DNA of 18,144 nucleotides. It comes from an uncultured Janibacter sp. Lineage in GTDB: Bacteria; Actinomycetota; Actinomycetes; Actinomycetales; Dermatophilaceae. The stretch lies in assembly GCA_946222495.1 (NCBI GenBank), contig CAMICF010000033.1:1-18144 (forward strand). Direction: 5' to 3'. Positions 7,577 to 15,135 of this stretch are shown here, one piece after another. Under the pieces are notes generated by a model. That model did not search any database. It worked only from the letters and a program-made list of their open reading frames with translations, and was not told the origin of the DNA. A program made the translations under genes and the position numbers. Positions within the stretch are counted from its first letter, which is position 1. Each line of letters begins with the position of its first letter.

Positions 7577-7623
7577 CGGTTCGACAGGTGCGAACCGGGG
7601 AGGTTCGTGCGACGCCACGAACC
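7577..7623 (+). promoter_or_regulatory. Four-arm alternating inverted-repeat leader of the tad operon
   Basis: Four short arms alternate: CGGTTCG (7577-7583), CGAACCG (7591-7597), GGTTCGTG (7602-7609) and CACGAACC (7616-7623). Arms 1 and 2 pair perfectly over 7 bp, arms 3 and 4 over 8 bp with a 6-nt loop, and arms 2 and 3 over 6 bp with a 5-nt loop. The 1:2 plus 3:4 fold and the 2:3 fold exclude each other, as in attenuators and riboswitch platforms. Arm 4 ends 2 nt before the GGAGG of tadA. It could equally be two adjacent DNA operators for a dimeric regulator. A TANNNT hexamer (TACGGT, 7575-7580) overlaps arm 1; if it is the -10, arm 1 is not transcribed. Confidence 0.5.
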
Positions 7624-7644
7624 CGGGAGGAGGGGGAGCCGGTG

Positions 7645-8874
7645 ATGACTGCTGTCGAGACGGTCGAGACCGAGGTGCGTGAGCTCATCCGGCGCACGGG
7701 GCTGGACCCCGTCCGGGAGACGGCGGAGGTCGCCGACCTCGTGCGCGCAGCGGTGAGCGACTACGACGAGCGCAGCACCCACGGCGGGCTGCCCGTCCTG
7801 GGCAACGTCGAGGCGGCGGTCAAGGCGGTCCTCGACACGGTGGCCGGTTTCGGGCCGCTCCAGCGCTACTTCGACGACCCCCTCGTCGAGGAGATCTGGA
7901 TCAACTCGCCGAGCCAGGTCTTCGTCGCCCGCAATGGCGTGGCCGAGCTGACGACGACGGTGCTCACCAGCGACGAGGTGCGCGACCTCGTCGAGAAGAT
8001 GCTCAAGTCCTCGGGTCGGCGGATCGACCTGTCCTCGCCCTTCGTCGACGCGACGCTGCCGGACGGCAGTCGTCTGCACGTCGTCATCCCGGACATCACC
8101 CGGGACCACTGGGCGGTGAACATCCGCAAGTTCGTCGTCAAGGCCGACCACCTGGACGACCTCGTGCGTCTGGGGACTCTCACCCCGGAGGCGGCGACAT
8201 TCCTGCAGGCCGCCGTGGTCGCCGGGCTGAACATCCTCGTGGCGGGAGGGACCCAGGCGGGGAAGACGACCCTGCTCAACTGCCTCTCCTCGGCCCTGCC
8301 CCCGCGAGAGCGCGTGGTGACCTGCGAGGAGGTCTTCGAGCTGAAGATCCCGAGGCGGGACGTCGTCGCGATGCAGTGCCGGCAGTCCAGTCTCGAGGGC
8401 ACCGGCGAGATCCCCCTGCGCCGCCTCGTCAAGGAAGCCCTGCGCATGCGACCCTCCCGGATCATCGTCGGCGAGGTCCGGCAGGCGGAGAGCCTCGACC
8501 TGCTCATCGCCCTCAACTCCGGGCTCCCCGGCATGTGCACCATCCACGCGAACTCGGCCCGCGAGGCCGTGACGAAGATATGCACCCTCCCGCTGCTCGC
8601 GGGGGAAAATGTCGGCTCGCGCTTCGTCGTGCCCACCGTCGCCGGCTCCATCGACCTCGTGGTCCACTCGGCGCTCGAGTCCGACGGCACCCGTCGGGTC
8701 CGCGAGATCGTCGGTCTTCCGGGCCGGATCGAGAACGACGTCGTGGAGACCAGCGACATCTTCACGACCCGGGGCGACCGTCTCGTGCGGGCCGACGGGT
8801 TCCCGCCGCACCGGGAGCGGTTCGAGCGGGCCGGGTACGACCTGGCCGCGCTCCTCGCCGGCGGTCGCCCATGA
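7645..8874 (+). CDS. tadA: Tad pilus assembly / secretion ATPase TadA (CpaF family)
   Basis: This 409-residue ATPase belongs to the type II/IV secretion superfamily and powers assembly of Flp/Tad pili or a related secreted structure from the cytoplasmic side. Visible motifs are Walker A GGTQAGKTT with K207, the acidic box around VTCEEVFELKI, Walker B RIIVGEVRQAE (272-282, E277), and the His box CTIHANS with H301. The N-terminal part resembles the CpaF substrate-recognition region (LVEEIWINSPSQVFV). The ATG at 7645 was chosen because GGAGGAGG lies at 7626-7633; the adjacent GTG at 7642 is an alternative. A longer in-frame extension to 7540 exists, but it covers the structured leader and looks non-coding. 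It heads an operon coupled by ATGA overlap to tadB. No tadZ/cpaE or cpaB gene precedes it, since bioY diverges just upstream. Confidence 0.92.
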   Translation: MTAVETVETEVRELIRRTGLDPVRETAEVADLVRAAVSDYDERSTHGGLPVLGNVEAAVKAVLDTVAGFGPLQRYFDDPLVEEIWINSPSQVFVARNGVAELTTTVLTSDEVRDLVEKMLKSSGRRIDLSSPFVDATLPDGSRLHVVIPDITRDHWAVNIRKFVVKADHLDDLVRLGTLTPEAATFLQAAVVAGLNILVAGGTQAGKTTLLNCLSSALPPRERVVTCEEVFELKIPRRDVVAMQCRQSSLEGTGEIPLRRLVKEALRMRPSRIIVGEVRQAESLDLLIALNSGLPGMCTIHANSAREAVTKICTLPLLAGENVGSRFVVPTVAGSIDLVVHSALESDGTRRVREIVGLPGRIENDVVETSDIFTTRGDRLVRADGFPPHRERFERAGYDLAALLAGGRP

Positions 8875-9740
8875 CCGGTGTCCTCGTGGGAGCCCTCCTC
8901 GGTACGGGCCTCTTCCTCCTCTGGTGGTCGACTTGGCCGCAGGAGGAGACCCGCGCCCGGGAGCCCCGGGAACATCGCGTCCTGCAGCGGCTGCGGGACG
9001 AGCTCGCCCAGGCCGGCTACCGGGGCATCGGTCCGGTCGGGCTGCTCGTCGCCTGCGTCATCGCCTTCCTCCTCGTCCTCGTCACCGTCACGGCCGTGAC
9101 CCGGGTCCCGAGCATCGCCTTCTGCTTCGCGGTCATGGCCGGCTGGGTGCCGGTGGCCGTCGTGCGGATGCGGGCGCGGTCCCGCCGTGCGCAGCTGCGC
9201 GAGCTGTGGCCGGACGCCGTCGACAACGTCACCTCCGGCGTGCGGGCGGGGCTGGCTCTGCCGGAGGCGCTCGCCCAGCTCGCCGTCCGGGGTCCCGAGG
9301 AGCTGCGGCCGGCCTTCGCCGACTTCGCGAGCGACTACCGCACGACCGGTCGGTTCAACGACTGCCTGGACCGGCTCAAGGACCGCCTGTCCGACCCGGT
9401 GGGGGACCGGCTCGTCGAGTCGCTGCGCATCGCCCGTGAGGTCGGCGGCTCCGACCTCGGCTCGCTGCTGCGGACCCTGTCCACCTTCCTGCGGGAGGAC
9501 GCGCGGACCCGCGCGGAGCTGGAGACGCGGCAGTCGTGGACGGTCAACGCCGCCCGCCTCGCCGTCGCCGCACCGTGGATCGTCCTCGGCCTCCTCGCCA
9601 CGCGCCCCGAGTCGGTGCAGGCCTACAACACCGCTGCGGGGGTGGCCGTCCTCGCGGCCGGTGCGGTCGCCACGGTGCTCGCCTACCGGCTCATGGTGCG
9701 GATCGGACGGCTCCCCGAAGAGCAGCGGGTGCTGCGATGA
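8871..9740 (+). CDS. tadB: Tad pilus inner-membrane platform protein TadB (T2SSF family)
   Basis: This 289-residue membrane protein has an N-terminal helix (about 4-20), a hydrophobic pair near 57-95, a cytoplasmic T2SSF-type domain (ELWPDAVDNVTSGVRAGLAL, REVGGSDLGSLLRTLS), and C-terminal membrane helices. TadB and TadC form the platform on which the TadA motor acts to extrude pilin subunits. The ATG at 8871 overlaps the tadA stop as ATGA, and the stop overlaps tadC in the same way, so the three proteins are probably made in fixed ratio. The length is typical of actinobacterial TadB. TadB rather than TadC is assigned from gene order. Confidence 0.87.
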   Translation: MTGVLVGALLGTGLFLLWWSTWPQEETRAREPREHRVLQRLRDELAQAGYRGIGPVGLLVACVIAFLLVLVTVTAVTRVPSIAFCFAVMAGWVPVAVVRMRARSRRAQLRELWPDAVDNVTSGVRAGLALPEALAQLAVRGPEELRPAFADFASDYRTTGRFNDCLDRLKDRLSDPVGDRLVESLRIAREVGGSDLGSLLRTLSTFLREDARTRAELETRQSWTVNAARLAVAAPWIVLGLLATRPESVQAYNTAAGVAVLAAGAVATVLAYRLMVRIGRLPEEQRVLR

Positions 9741-10690
9741 CCGACCTCGTGCACTCGATCGGGATCGGCCGGAGCGGCGCGCTCATCGGTCTCGTCCTGG
9801 CCCTCGGCGCGGTGCTCGTCCACCAGGGGCTGCCCCGTCACCGCCGGGCCACCCTCGACGATCGTCTCGGGCCCTACCTCCGGGACACCCCACGCCCCTC
9901 GCGCCTGCTCGCCACCCCGGAGGTCCCGCTCACGGCGATCATCCCGACGGTGCTGCGCCCGCTCGTCAACGACCTCGCCCGCCGGGTCGAGTCCGTCCTC
10001 GGGGGGACGAGCTCCGTGCGACGTCGGCTGCTCCGGGCCGGTCGGGTGCCGGACACCGACCACTTCCGCGCGGAGCAGGTCGTCTACGGCTTCGCCGGGG
10101 CGATGCTCGGGGGCGTGCTCGGGGCGGTCTTCGTCACGGGCAAGGGGCGCTCGCCGGTCCTCCTCCTCGTGCTCGTCGTCCTGGGGTTCGCCTGCGGCGT
10201 CGTCTTCCGTGATTCGCTGCTCTCCAAGCAGGCCGACCGTCGGGAGGCCACGATGCTCGCCGAGTTCCCCACCGTGGCAGAGCTGCTCGCGCTCGCGGTG
10301 GGTGCCGGCGAAGGGGCGTCCGGCGCGCTGGAGCGGGTCGTCCGGCTCTCCCACGGCGAGCTCTCCGACGAGCTGGGGCGGTGCCTCGCCGATGCCCGTG
10401 CCGGGGCCAGCCTGCCCACCGCCCTGCAGGGACTCGCCGACCGGACGGGGCTGACCTCGCTCGCCCGCTTCGTCGACGGCATCGTCGTCGCCGTCGAGCG
10501 GGGTACGCCCCTGGCGGAGGTCCTCCGGGCCCAGGCCCAGGACGTCCGTGAGGAGGGGCGTCGCCAGGTCATGGAGGCCGGCGGCAAGAAGGAGATCGCC
10601 ATGATGGTCCCGGTCGTCTTCGGCGTGCTCCCCGTGACCATCCTCTTCGCCCTCTTCCCCGGACTGGGCTTCTTCCAGTTCCAGATGTGA
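9737..10690 (+). CDS. tadC: Tad pilus inner-membrane platform protein TadC (T2SSF family)
   Basis: The 317-residue product has an N-terminal membrane helix (about 13-30), a hydrophobic pair near 115-160, a T2SSF domain (TMLAEFPTVAELLALAVGAG, then LADARAGASLPTALQGLADR), and a C-terminal helix ending GFFQFQM. It is the partner of TadB in the inner-membrane platform. It starts at the ATG overlapping the tadB stop. Unlike its neighbours it does not overlap the next gene: a 30-nt gap with a fresh Shine-Dalgarno leads to the pilin-like gene, as expected when pilin must be made in much larger amounts. TadB and TadC are homologous, so the two labels could be exchanged, but order supports this one. 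Confidence 0.87.
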   Translation: MTDLVHSIGIGRSGALIGLVLALGAVLVHQGLPRHRRATLDDRLGPYLRDTPRPSRLLATPEVPLTAIIPTVLRPLVNDLARRVESVLGGTSSVRRRLLRAGRVPDTDHFRAEQVVYGFAGAMLGGVLGAVFVTGKGRSPVLLLVLVVLGFACGVVFRDSLLSKQADRREATMLAEFPTVAELLALAVGAGEGASGALERVVRLSHGELSDELGRCLADARAGASLPTALQGLADRTGLTSLARFVDGIVVAVERGTPLAEVLRAQAQDVREEGRRQVMEAGGKKEIAMMVPVVFGVLPVTILFALFPGLGFFQFQM

Positions 10691-10720
10691 TCGACAAACC
10701 GCCACGAAGGAGATCCACCC

Positions 10721-10948
10721 ATGTCCGACCAGCTCATCAAGGCGCACGTCCGCCTCAGCGACCTCATCCGCCGCGCCGCCACCCGTCTGGACGACGAGAC
10801 CGGCGACGTCCCCGGCTGGGTGCTCATCACCCTGATGACGGCCGCCCTCGTCACGGGGATCTGGGCGATCGCGGGGGAGCAGCTGAAGAACATGTTCGAG
10901 AGCGCGCTCAAGGGCGTCACCGGCCCCGATCAGGTCCACGACGGATGA
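10721..10948 (+). CDS. Small one-helix Flp-pilin-like protein
   Basis: This 75-residue protein has a charged N-terminal half, then DDETGDVPGWVLITLMTAAL leading into one hydrophobic helix (about 29-50) and a short amphipathic tail. Its place (after tadC, before TadE-like genes), size and single helix after a Gly-containing charged segment fit the structural pilin (Flp) of a Tad system. The start is the ATG at 10721 with AAGGAG at 10707-10712, the strongest ribosome site in the operon. The Glu at position +5 and the adjacent Tyr of classical Flp prepilins are absent; Pro-Gly-Trp stands there instead. It may be a divergent pilin or a minor inner component; family membership is inference from context. 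Confidence 0.75.
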   Translation: MSDQLIKAHVRLSDLIRRAATRLDDETGDVPGWVLITLMTAALVTGIWAIAGEQLKNMFESALKGVTGPDQVHDG

Positions 10949-11334
10949 GGTCGAGGATCGGGGACGACACCGGTTCCGCGGTCGTCGACTTCGTCCTGAC
11001 CTCCAGCCTGCTGCTCTTCGTCTTCCTCGCCGTCCTCCAGCTCGGTCTGGCGCTGCACGTGCGCAACACGCTCGTCTCGTGCGCCTCCGAGGGCGCCCGC
11101 TACGGGGCGCGGTCCGGGTCGAGCCCGGAGCAGGGGGCGCAGCGGGCCCGGGATCTCATCGACACCTCGCTCTCGGAGCGCTACTCCGATGCCGTCAGCA
11201 CGCGGGTGGAGACCACCGGAGCCGGTGTCGAGGTCCTCGTCGTCGACGTCTCGGCCCCCGTGCCGGTCGTGGGGCCGATCGGCCCGAGCGACGGCTTCGA
11301 CGTCCGTGGTCGGGCCTTCCTGGAGGACCAGTGA
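10945..11334 (+). CDS. TadE-like pseudopilin
   Basis: This 129-residue protein begins with a short basic tail, then GSAVVDFVLTSSLLLFVFLA, the TadE hydrophobic helix with Asp in place of the conserved Glu, followed by ALHVRNTLVSCASEGARYGA and an extracytoplasmic domain of about 80 residues. TadE and TadF pseudopilins are processed like Flp and are needed for pilus formation. The ATG overlaps the stop of the pilin-like gene (ATGA), and the stop overlaps the next start (GTGA). The general TadE-like family assignment is good; its exact role is not known. Confidence 0.83.
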   Translation: MRSRIGDDTGSAVVDFVLTSSLLLFVFLAVLQLGLALHVRNTLVSCASEGARYGARSGSSPEQGAQRARDLIDTSLSERYSDAVSTRVETTGAGVEVLVVDVSAPVPVVGPIGPSDGFDVRGRAFLEDQ

Positions 11335-11774
11335 GCTCCTGGCGAGCCCGGCTCTCCGACGAAGCGGGGACCGCCGTCGTCGAGTTCGTGTGGTTGGCGA
11401 TCCTGCTCCTCGTCCCACTGATCTACCTCGTGCTGTGCCTGGCGAGGATCCAGGCCGGGTCCTATGCCGTGACCCAGGGGGCGCGGGAGGCCGGGCGGGC
11501 CTTCGTCACCGCGGAGAGCGACGCCTCCGCCGGGTCGCGGGCGCGCGCCGCCGCCGACATCGCCTTCGAGGACCAGGGGTTCTCCGGCCAGGGGGACCTG
11601 ACGGTCGAGTGCTCTGGCGCCCCGTGCCTGTCACCGGGTGAGTCCGTGACGACCGATGCGACGGTGCGGGTCCCCCTTCCGCTCGTGCCGTCCTTCCTCG
11701 GGGACGCCGTGCCACTGGAGGTCCCCGTCTCCGCCACGCAGGTGGCTCCGGTTCCGGAGTACGAGGCGCGATGA
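11331..11774 (+). CDS. TadE/TadF-like pseudopilin
   Basis: The 147-residue product has DEAGTAVVEFVWLAILLLVP followed by a continuous hydrophobic helix, with the conserved Glu of the TadE helix present. Residues from about 40 on (SYAVTQGAREAGRAFVTAES) match the amphipathic segment common after this helix. The rest is a small extracytoplasmic domain with one Cys pair (ECSGAPC) that could form a disulfide. It starts at GTG 11331, overlapping the previous stop as GTGA; the next gene starts at its own ATGA. It is the second of three one-helix proteins that close the operon. Confidence 0.82.
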   Translation: MSSWRARLSDEAGTAVVEFVWLAILLLVPLIYLVLCLARIQAGSYAVTQGAREAGRAFVTAESDASAGSRARAAADIAFEDQGFSGQGDLTVECSGAPCLSPGESVTTDATVRVPLPLVPSFLGDAVPLEVPVSATQVAPVPEYEAR

Positions 11775-12346
11775 CCTCCCTTCGCCCGCGACACCGCCCT
11801 GACCGTCGGCACCGGCGGCGGCACCGGCACTGGCAACGGCACCGCCCTCGACATCGTGCGCGTGGAGGCGGTGCCTGCACCCGGTTCCTCCTCCGGGTGC
11901 GCGACGACCGGGGCCAGCTCTCGATCCTCATCCTCGGGCTGACCGTCATCGCCATGACGCTGATCATCGGGGGACTGGCCGTGACCTCGGTGCAGATCTC
12001 GCGGATGCAGCTGCTCGACGCGGCGGACTCGGCCGCGCTCGAGGCGACGGACGAGGGTGCCGAGCGCATCTACGACACCGGCCTGGGCGAGACCCTGCCG
12101 GTGACCGACGAGATCGTCCAACGCAGCGCGGCTGAGCATCTCGCGAGCCGGGACCGTCCCTATCGCTTGGAGAGCTGGCAGGTCGCGCCGGGCACCGGCA
12201 GCCCCGACAACCGCACTGCCGTCGTGCGGCTCACCGGGGAGGCCGACCTCCCGCTCGTCGGGGGCCTGCTGGAGTCCCTGGGTGGTTCGGTGACGATCAC
12301 CGTCGAGTCGCGGGCGCGGGCCGACGTGGTCGAGGACGCTCCCTGA
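11771..12346 (+). CDS. TadG-like / TadE-like membrane protein with His/Arg-rich N-terminal tail
   Basis: The 191-residue protein has a tail of about 30 residues made almost only of His, Arg and Trp (residues 5-31), then DRGQLSILILGLTVIAMTLI, one membrane helix, and ISRMQLLDAADSAALEATD, the usual TadG-type motif following the helix. The C-terminal part is a small soluble domain. Proteins of this kind close many actinobacterial tad operons. The start chosen is the ATG overlapping the previous stop (ATGA); a GTG at 11897 would remove the basic tail but lacks a ribosome site. The tail comes from repeated CGGCACCGG-like DNA and is the oddest part of the operon. Confidence 0.75.
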   Translation: MTSLRPRHRPDRRHRRRHRHWQRHRPRHRARGGGACTRFLLRVRDDRGQLSILILGLTVIAMTLIIGGLAVTSVQISRMQLLDAADSAALEATDEGAERIYDTGLGETLPVTDEIVQRSAAEHLASRDRPYRLESWQVAPGTGSPDNRTAVVRLTGEADLPLVGGLLESLGGSVTITVESRARADVVEDAP

Positions 12347-12432
12347 CCACGGGCTCCGGTCCCACAGGAGACCTCGACCTGACACGATGACGTCGCGGAC
12401 ACACCGCACCGGCAGGTCCAGGAGGGATGCAC

Positions 12433-13887
12433 GTGGAGGAACAGCGGTCGGACGACGCCCGTGAGGTTTCCGACGAGGACGGCATCGTCCGTGAGCGCAC
12501 GGAGCAGCACCGACTCCGCACCGACTCCGCTGGTCCCCGTTCCCCCGGTCCTGACTCCATCGGTCGCCGCTCCACCGGCTCCGCCCCCGACGACGGGCAC
12601 GAGCCCGCAGCACCCGAGGGCACCATGCGCGCCGCCGACGTCACCGACCGGGCCGCCGATGCCGATGCCGACACCGATGACGCGGACGCCCCGCAGGTCG
12701 TGCAGACCTCCGAGGGGTCCGTGCGCCCGGCCACGCCCTCCGAGACCAGGGCGGACCACACGATCCCCGTGGACGAGCTCCGCGACCCCGACACCAGCCA
12801 CGAGCACCCCGACGACCGGCTCGTCGCCCGGGTCTCCCTCCCGCCGACCCTGACGCTCCTCCTCGGGCTGGCCTCCGGCGTCATCGCCATCGCCGGGCTG
12901 AAGCAGGTCGCGAGCATCGTCGCGCCCACCTTCCTCGCGGCGACGCTGATCATCGCCGTCTACCCGGTGTACAAGCTCATGCGCAAGATCCTCGGCGGAC
13001 CGATCGCCGGGCTGCTGCTCATCACGCTGCTCTACGGGATCATCGCCGCGCTCGGCGCCTCGATCGGCATGGCCGCCACCCGGTTTGCCAACGAGCTGGC
13101 CAAGCCGGAGTACGTGAGCACCTTCACCGGGCTCATCAGCGATGCCCGCTTCCTCCTGGCGGAGAAGGGCATCGAGGCTGCGGAGATCGACGCGGCCATC
13201 GCCAACTTCGACGTCCGCAACCTCACCGGGATCGCCACCTCGCTGGCCAACACCGTCACCGGTCTGACGACGACGATGCTCTTCCTGCTCACCGTGATGA
13301 TCTTCCTCGTCATGGACGCGGGCGGGTTCAAGCACCGGCTGGCGGCCATCCACCGGCACAAGCCGGACTTCGCCGACGCCCTCGTGGACTTCGGCTACCG
13401 GGTGCGCAAGTACTGGATCGTCTCGACGATCTTCGGTGTTATCGTCGCGGTCGTCGACTACGTCGCGCTCGTGTGGCTCGGCGTACCGCTGGCGATGACC
13501 TTCGCCCTGCTCTCCTTCGTCACGAACTACATCCCCAACATCGGCTTCGTCCTCGGCCTCATCCCGCCGGCCTTCATCGGCCTGCTCTCCGGGGGAGTGT
13601 CGACGATGCTCTGGGTCGTCGTCATCTACTGCGTCGCCAACTTCGTCATCCAGACGATCCTCCAGCCGAAGTTCACCGGCGACGCGGTCGGGATCAATGC
13701 CTCCACCGCCTTCCTGTCCCTGATGTTCTGGGCCTACGTCTTCGGTGCGCTCGGCGCCCTCCTGGCGATCCCCTTCACGCTCCTCGTGAAGTCGCTCCTC
13801 ATCGACCGCGACCCGAAGACGCGGTGGATCAGCCCCTTCATCGCGAGCAACCCCAAGCACCCGCCGGACTGGCACACCATCAGCTGA
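12433..13887 (+). CDS. AI-2E family transporter (PF01594-type membrane protein) with long acidic N-terminus
   Basis: This 484-residue protein belongs to the AI-2E/PerM family of eight-helix membrane proteins, some of which export autoinducer-2 or act as Na+/H+ or small-molecule transporters. The family core starts near residue 135 (LPPTLTLLLGLASGVIAIAG) and includes FVTNYIPNIGFVLGLIPPAF and GDAVGINASTAFLSLMFWAY, the best conserved family stretches. The first 130 residues are disordered and acidic (including DADADTDDADA), longer than in most relatives. GTG 12433 was chosen because AGGAGG (12420-12425) is 7 nt before it; the ATG at 12427 is only 1 nt away from that site. The gene stands alone between the tad operon and prfB. 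The substrate cannot be told from sequence. Confidence 0.85.
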   Translation: MEEQRSDDAREVSDEDGIVRERTEQHRLRTDSAGPRSPGPDSIGRRSTGSAPDDGHEPAAPEGTMRAADVTDRAADADADTDDADAPQVVQTSEGSVRPATPSETRADHTIPVDELRDPDTSHEHPDDRLVARVSLPPTLTLLLGLASGVIAIAGLKQVASIVAPTFLAATLIIAVYPVYKLMRKILGGPIAGLLLITLLYGIIAALGASIGMAATRFANELAKPEYVSTFTGLISDARFLLAEKGIEAAEIDAAIANFDVRNLTGIATSLANTVTGLTTTMLFLLTVMIFLVMDAGGFKHRLAAIHRHKPDFADALVDFGYRVRKYWIVSTIFGVIVAVVDYVALVWLGVPLAMTFALLSFVTNYIPNIGFVLGLIPPAFIGLLSGGVSTMLWVVVIYCVANFVIQTILQPKFTGDAVGINASTAFLSLMFWAYVFGALGALLAIPFTLLVKSLLIDRDPKTRWISPFIASNPKHPPDWHTIS

Positions 13888-13924
13888 GGGTGGGGAGGCC
13901 GGGATGGCGAGGCGCCCCCTGCCG

Positions 13925-13930
13925 TAGGGT
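13925..13930 (+). promoter_or_regulatory. Putative -10 box for leaderless prfB mRNA
   Basis: TAGGGT is followed by 8 nt and the GTG start of prfB at 13939. There is no clear Shine-Dalgarno at the usual distance, which fits a leaderless transcript. No convincing -35 hexamer is visible. Confidence 0.4.
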
Positions 13931-13938
13931 GACCTGTC

Positions 13939-15060
13939 GTGGCAGTTGACTTCGCATCCGAGATCCAGAACCTGCGGACGACCATGGGGTCGGTGCGCGA
14001 GGTGACCGATCTGAGCGCCCTCGAGGCTCAGATCGCCGACCTCGAGCAGCAGGCGTCGGCTCCCGACCTCTGGGACGACCCCGACTCCGCGCAGGGCGTG
14101 ACCTCTGCGCTGTCCCGGGCCAACCACGAGCGCGACCGCATCCTCGCCATGGACTCGCGCATCGACGACCTCGAGGCGCTCGTCGAGCTGGGCCAGGAGG
14201 AAGGCGGGTCCGAGGGCTCCGACGTCCTGGCCGAGGCCGAGGCCGAGCTGGCCAAGGTCGCCAAGGCGGTCGGCCAGCTCGAGGTCCGCACCCTGCTGTC
14301 GGGGGAGTACGACGAGCGTGAGGCCGTCGTGACGATCCGCGCCGGCGCCGGCGGCGTCGACGCCGCGGACTTCGCCGAGATGCTCATGCGCATGTACCTG
14401 CGCTGGGCCGAGCGCCACGGCTACCCGACGAAGGTCATGGACACCTCCTACGCCGAGGAGGCGGGCCTGAAGTCGGCCACCTTCGAGGTCAACGTCCCCT
14501 ACGCCTACGGCAACCTCTCCGTCGAAGGGGGGACCCACCGCCTCGTGCGGATCTCGCCCTTCGACAACCAGGGGCGTCGGCAGACCTCCTTCGCCGCCGT
14601 CGAGGTCATCCCCCTCATCGAGGGCACCGACTCCATCGACATCCCGGACAACGACCTGAAGATCGACGTCTTCCGCTCCTCCGGGCCCGGCGGCCAGTCG
14701 GTCAACACCACCGACTCCGCCGTCCGCATGACGCACATCCCCACCGGGATCGTCGTGTCGATGCAGAACGAGAAGTCGCAGATCCAGAACCGCGCGGCCG
14801 CCCTGCGCGTCATGCAGTCCCGCCTGCTCCTGGCCAAGCGCGCCGAGGAGGCGGCGGAGCGCAAGGAGCTCGCCGGGGACGTCAAGGCGACGTGGGGAGA
14901 CCAGATGCGCTCCTACGTGCTCAACCCGTACCAGATGGTCAAGGACCTGCGGACCGAGCACGAGACCGGCAACCCGAGCGCGGTCTTCGACGGCGAGATC
15001 GACCAGTTCATCGAGTCGGGGATCCGCTGGCGCATCGAGCAGGCCAAGGCCGAGGACTGA
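13939..15060 (+). CDS. prfB: Peptide chain release factor 2
   Basis: RF2 recognises UGA and UAA stop codons in the ribosomal A site and triggers release of the finished protein. The 373-residue product shows the RF2-specific codon-reading tripeptide SPF (206-208, in RISPFDNQGRRQTSF) and the catalytic GGQ (251-253, in SSGPGGQSVNT). The N-terminal helical domain begins with LEAQIADLEQQASAPDLWDD, typical of RF2. The frame is continuous from GTG 13939, so the +1 programmed frameshift used to autoregulate prfB in E. coli is absent here. It is followed by smpB and ssrA, giving a cluster of termination and ribosome-rescue functions. Confidence 0.97.
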   Translation: MAVDFASEIQNLRTTMGSVREVTDLSALEAQIADLEQQASAPDLWDDPDSAQGVTSALSRANHERDRILAMDSRIDDLEALVELGQEEGGSEGSDVLAEAEAELAKVAKAVGQLEVRTLLSGEYDEREAVVTIRAGAGGVDAADFAEMLMRMYLRWAERHGYPTKVMDTSYAEEAGLKSATFEVNVPYAYGNLSVEGGTHRLVRISPFDNQGRRQTSFAAVEVIPLIEGTDSIDIPDNDLKIDVFRSSGPGGQSVNTTDSAVRMTHIPTGIVVSMQNEKSQIQNRAAALRVMQSRLLLAKRAEEAAERKELAGDVKATWGDQMRSYVLNPYQMVKDLRTEHETGNPSAVFDGEIDQFIESGIRWRIEQAKAED

Positions 15061-15100
15061 GGCCCGCGCGGCTGCCGCCGAGGCGGCCTCCCGGGCGAAA

Positions 15101-15119
15101 CCGGTGGCGTGACCACCGG
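15101..15119 (+). terminator. Hairpin between prfB and smpB
   Basis: CCGGTGG (15101-15107) and CCACCGG (15113-15119) form a perfect 7-bp stem with a 5-nt loop, 41 bp after the prfB stop. There is no U-tract, as is common for actinobacterial terminators. It lies just upstream of the putative smpB -10, so it could instead be an operator. Confidence 0.4.
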
Positions 15120-15129
15120 GGGCAGCGGG

Positions 15130-15135
15130 TACCGT
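15130..15135 (+). promoter_or_regulatory. Putative -10 box for smpB
   Basis: TACCGT fits the TANNNT pattern and lies 38 bp before the smpB GTG, leaving a short leader that includes the AAGGGGG ribosome site. TGAC-like bases near 15109-15114 could serve as a weak -35, but the spacing (15 nt) is short. Confidence 0.3.

Noticed and set aside
7591..7607. LexA (SOS) box in the tad leader
   Set aside because: Actinobacterial SOS boxes have GAAC-N4-GTTC; here the half sites are separated by 7 nt (CGAAC-N7-GTTCG), and they belong to a larger four-arm structure.
7540..7644. N-terminal extension of TadA starting at 7540
   Set aside because: The extension covers the structured leader, lacks similarity to CpaF, and has no ribosome site, whereas GGAGGAGG precedes the ATG at 7645.
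13939..14050. Programmed +1 frameshift in prfB
   Set aside because: The reading frame is continuous from GTG 13939 with no internal TGA, so the E. coli-type frameshift control is absent.
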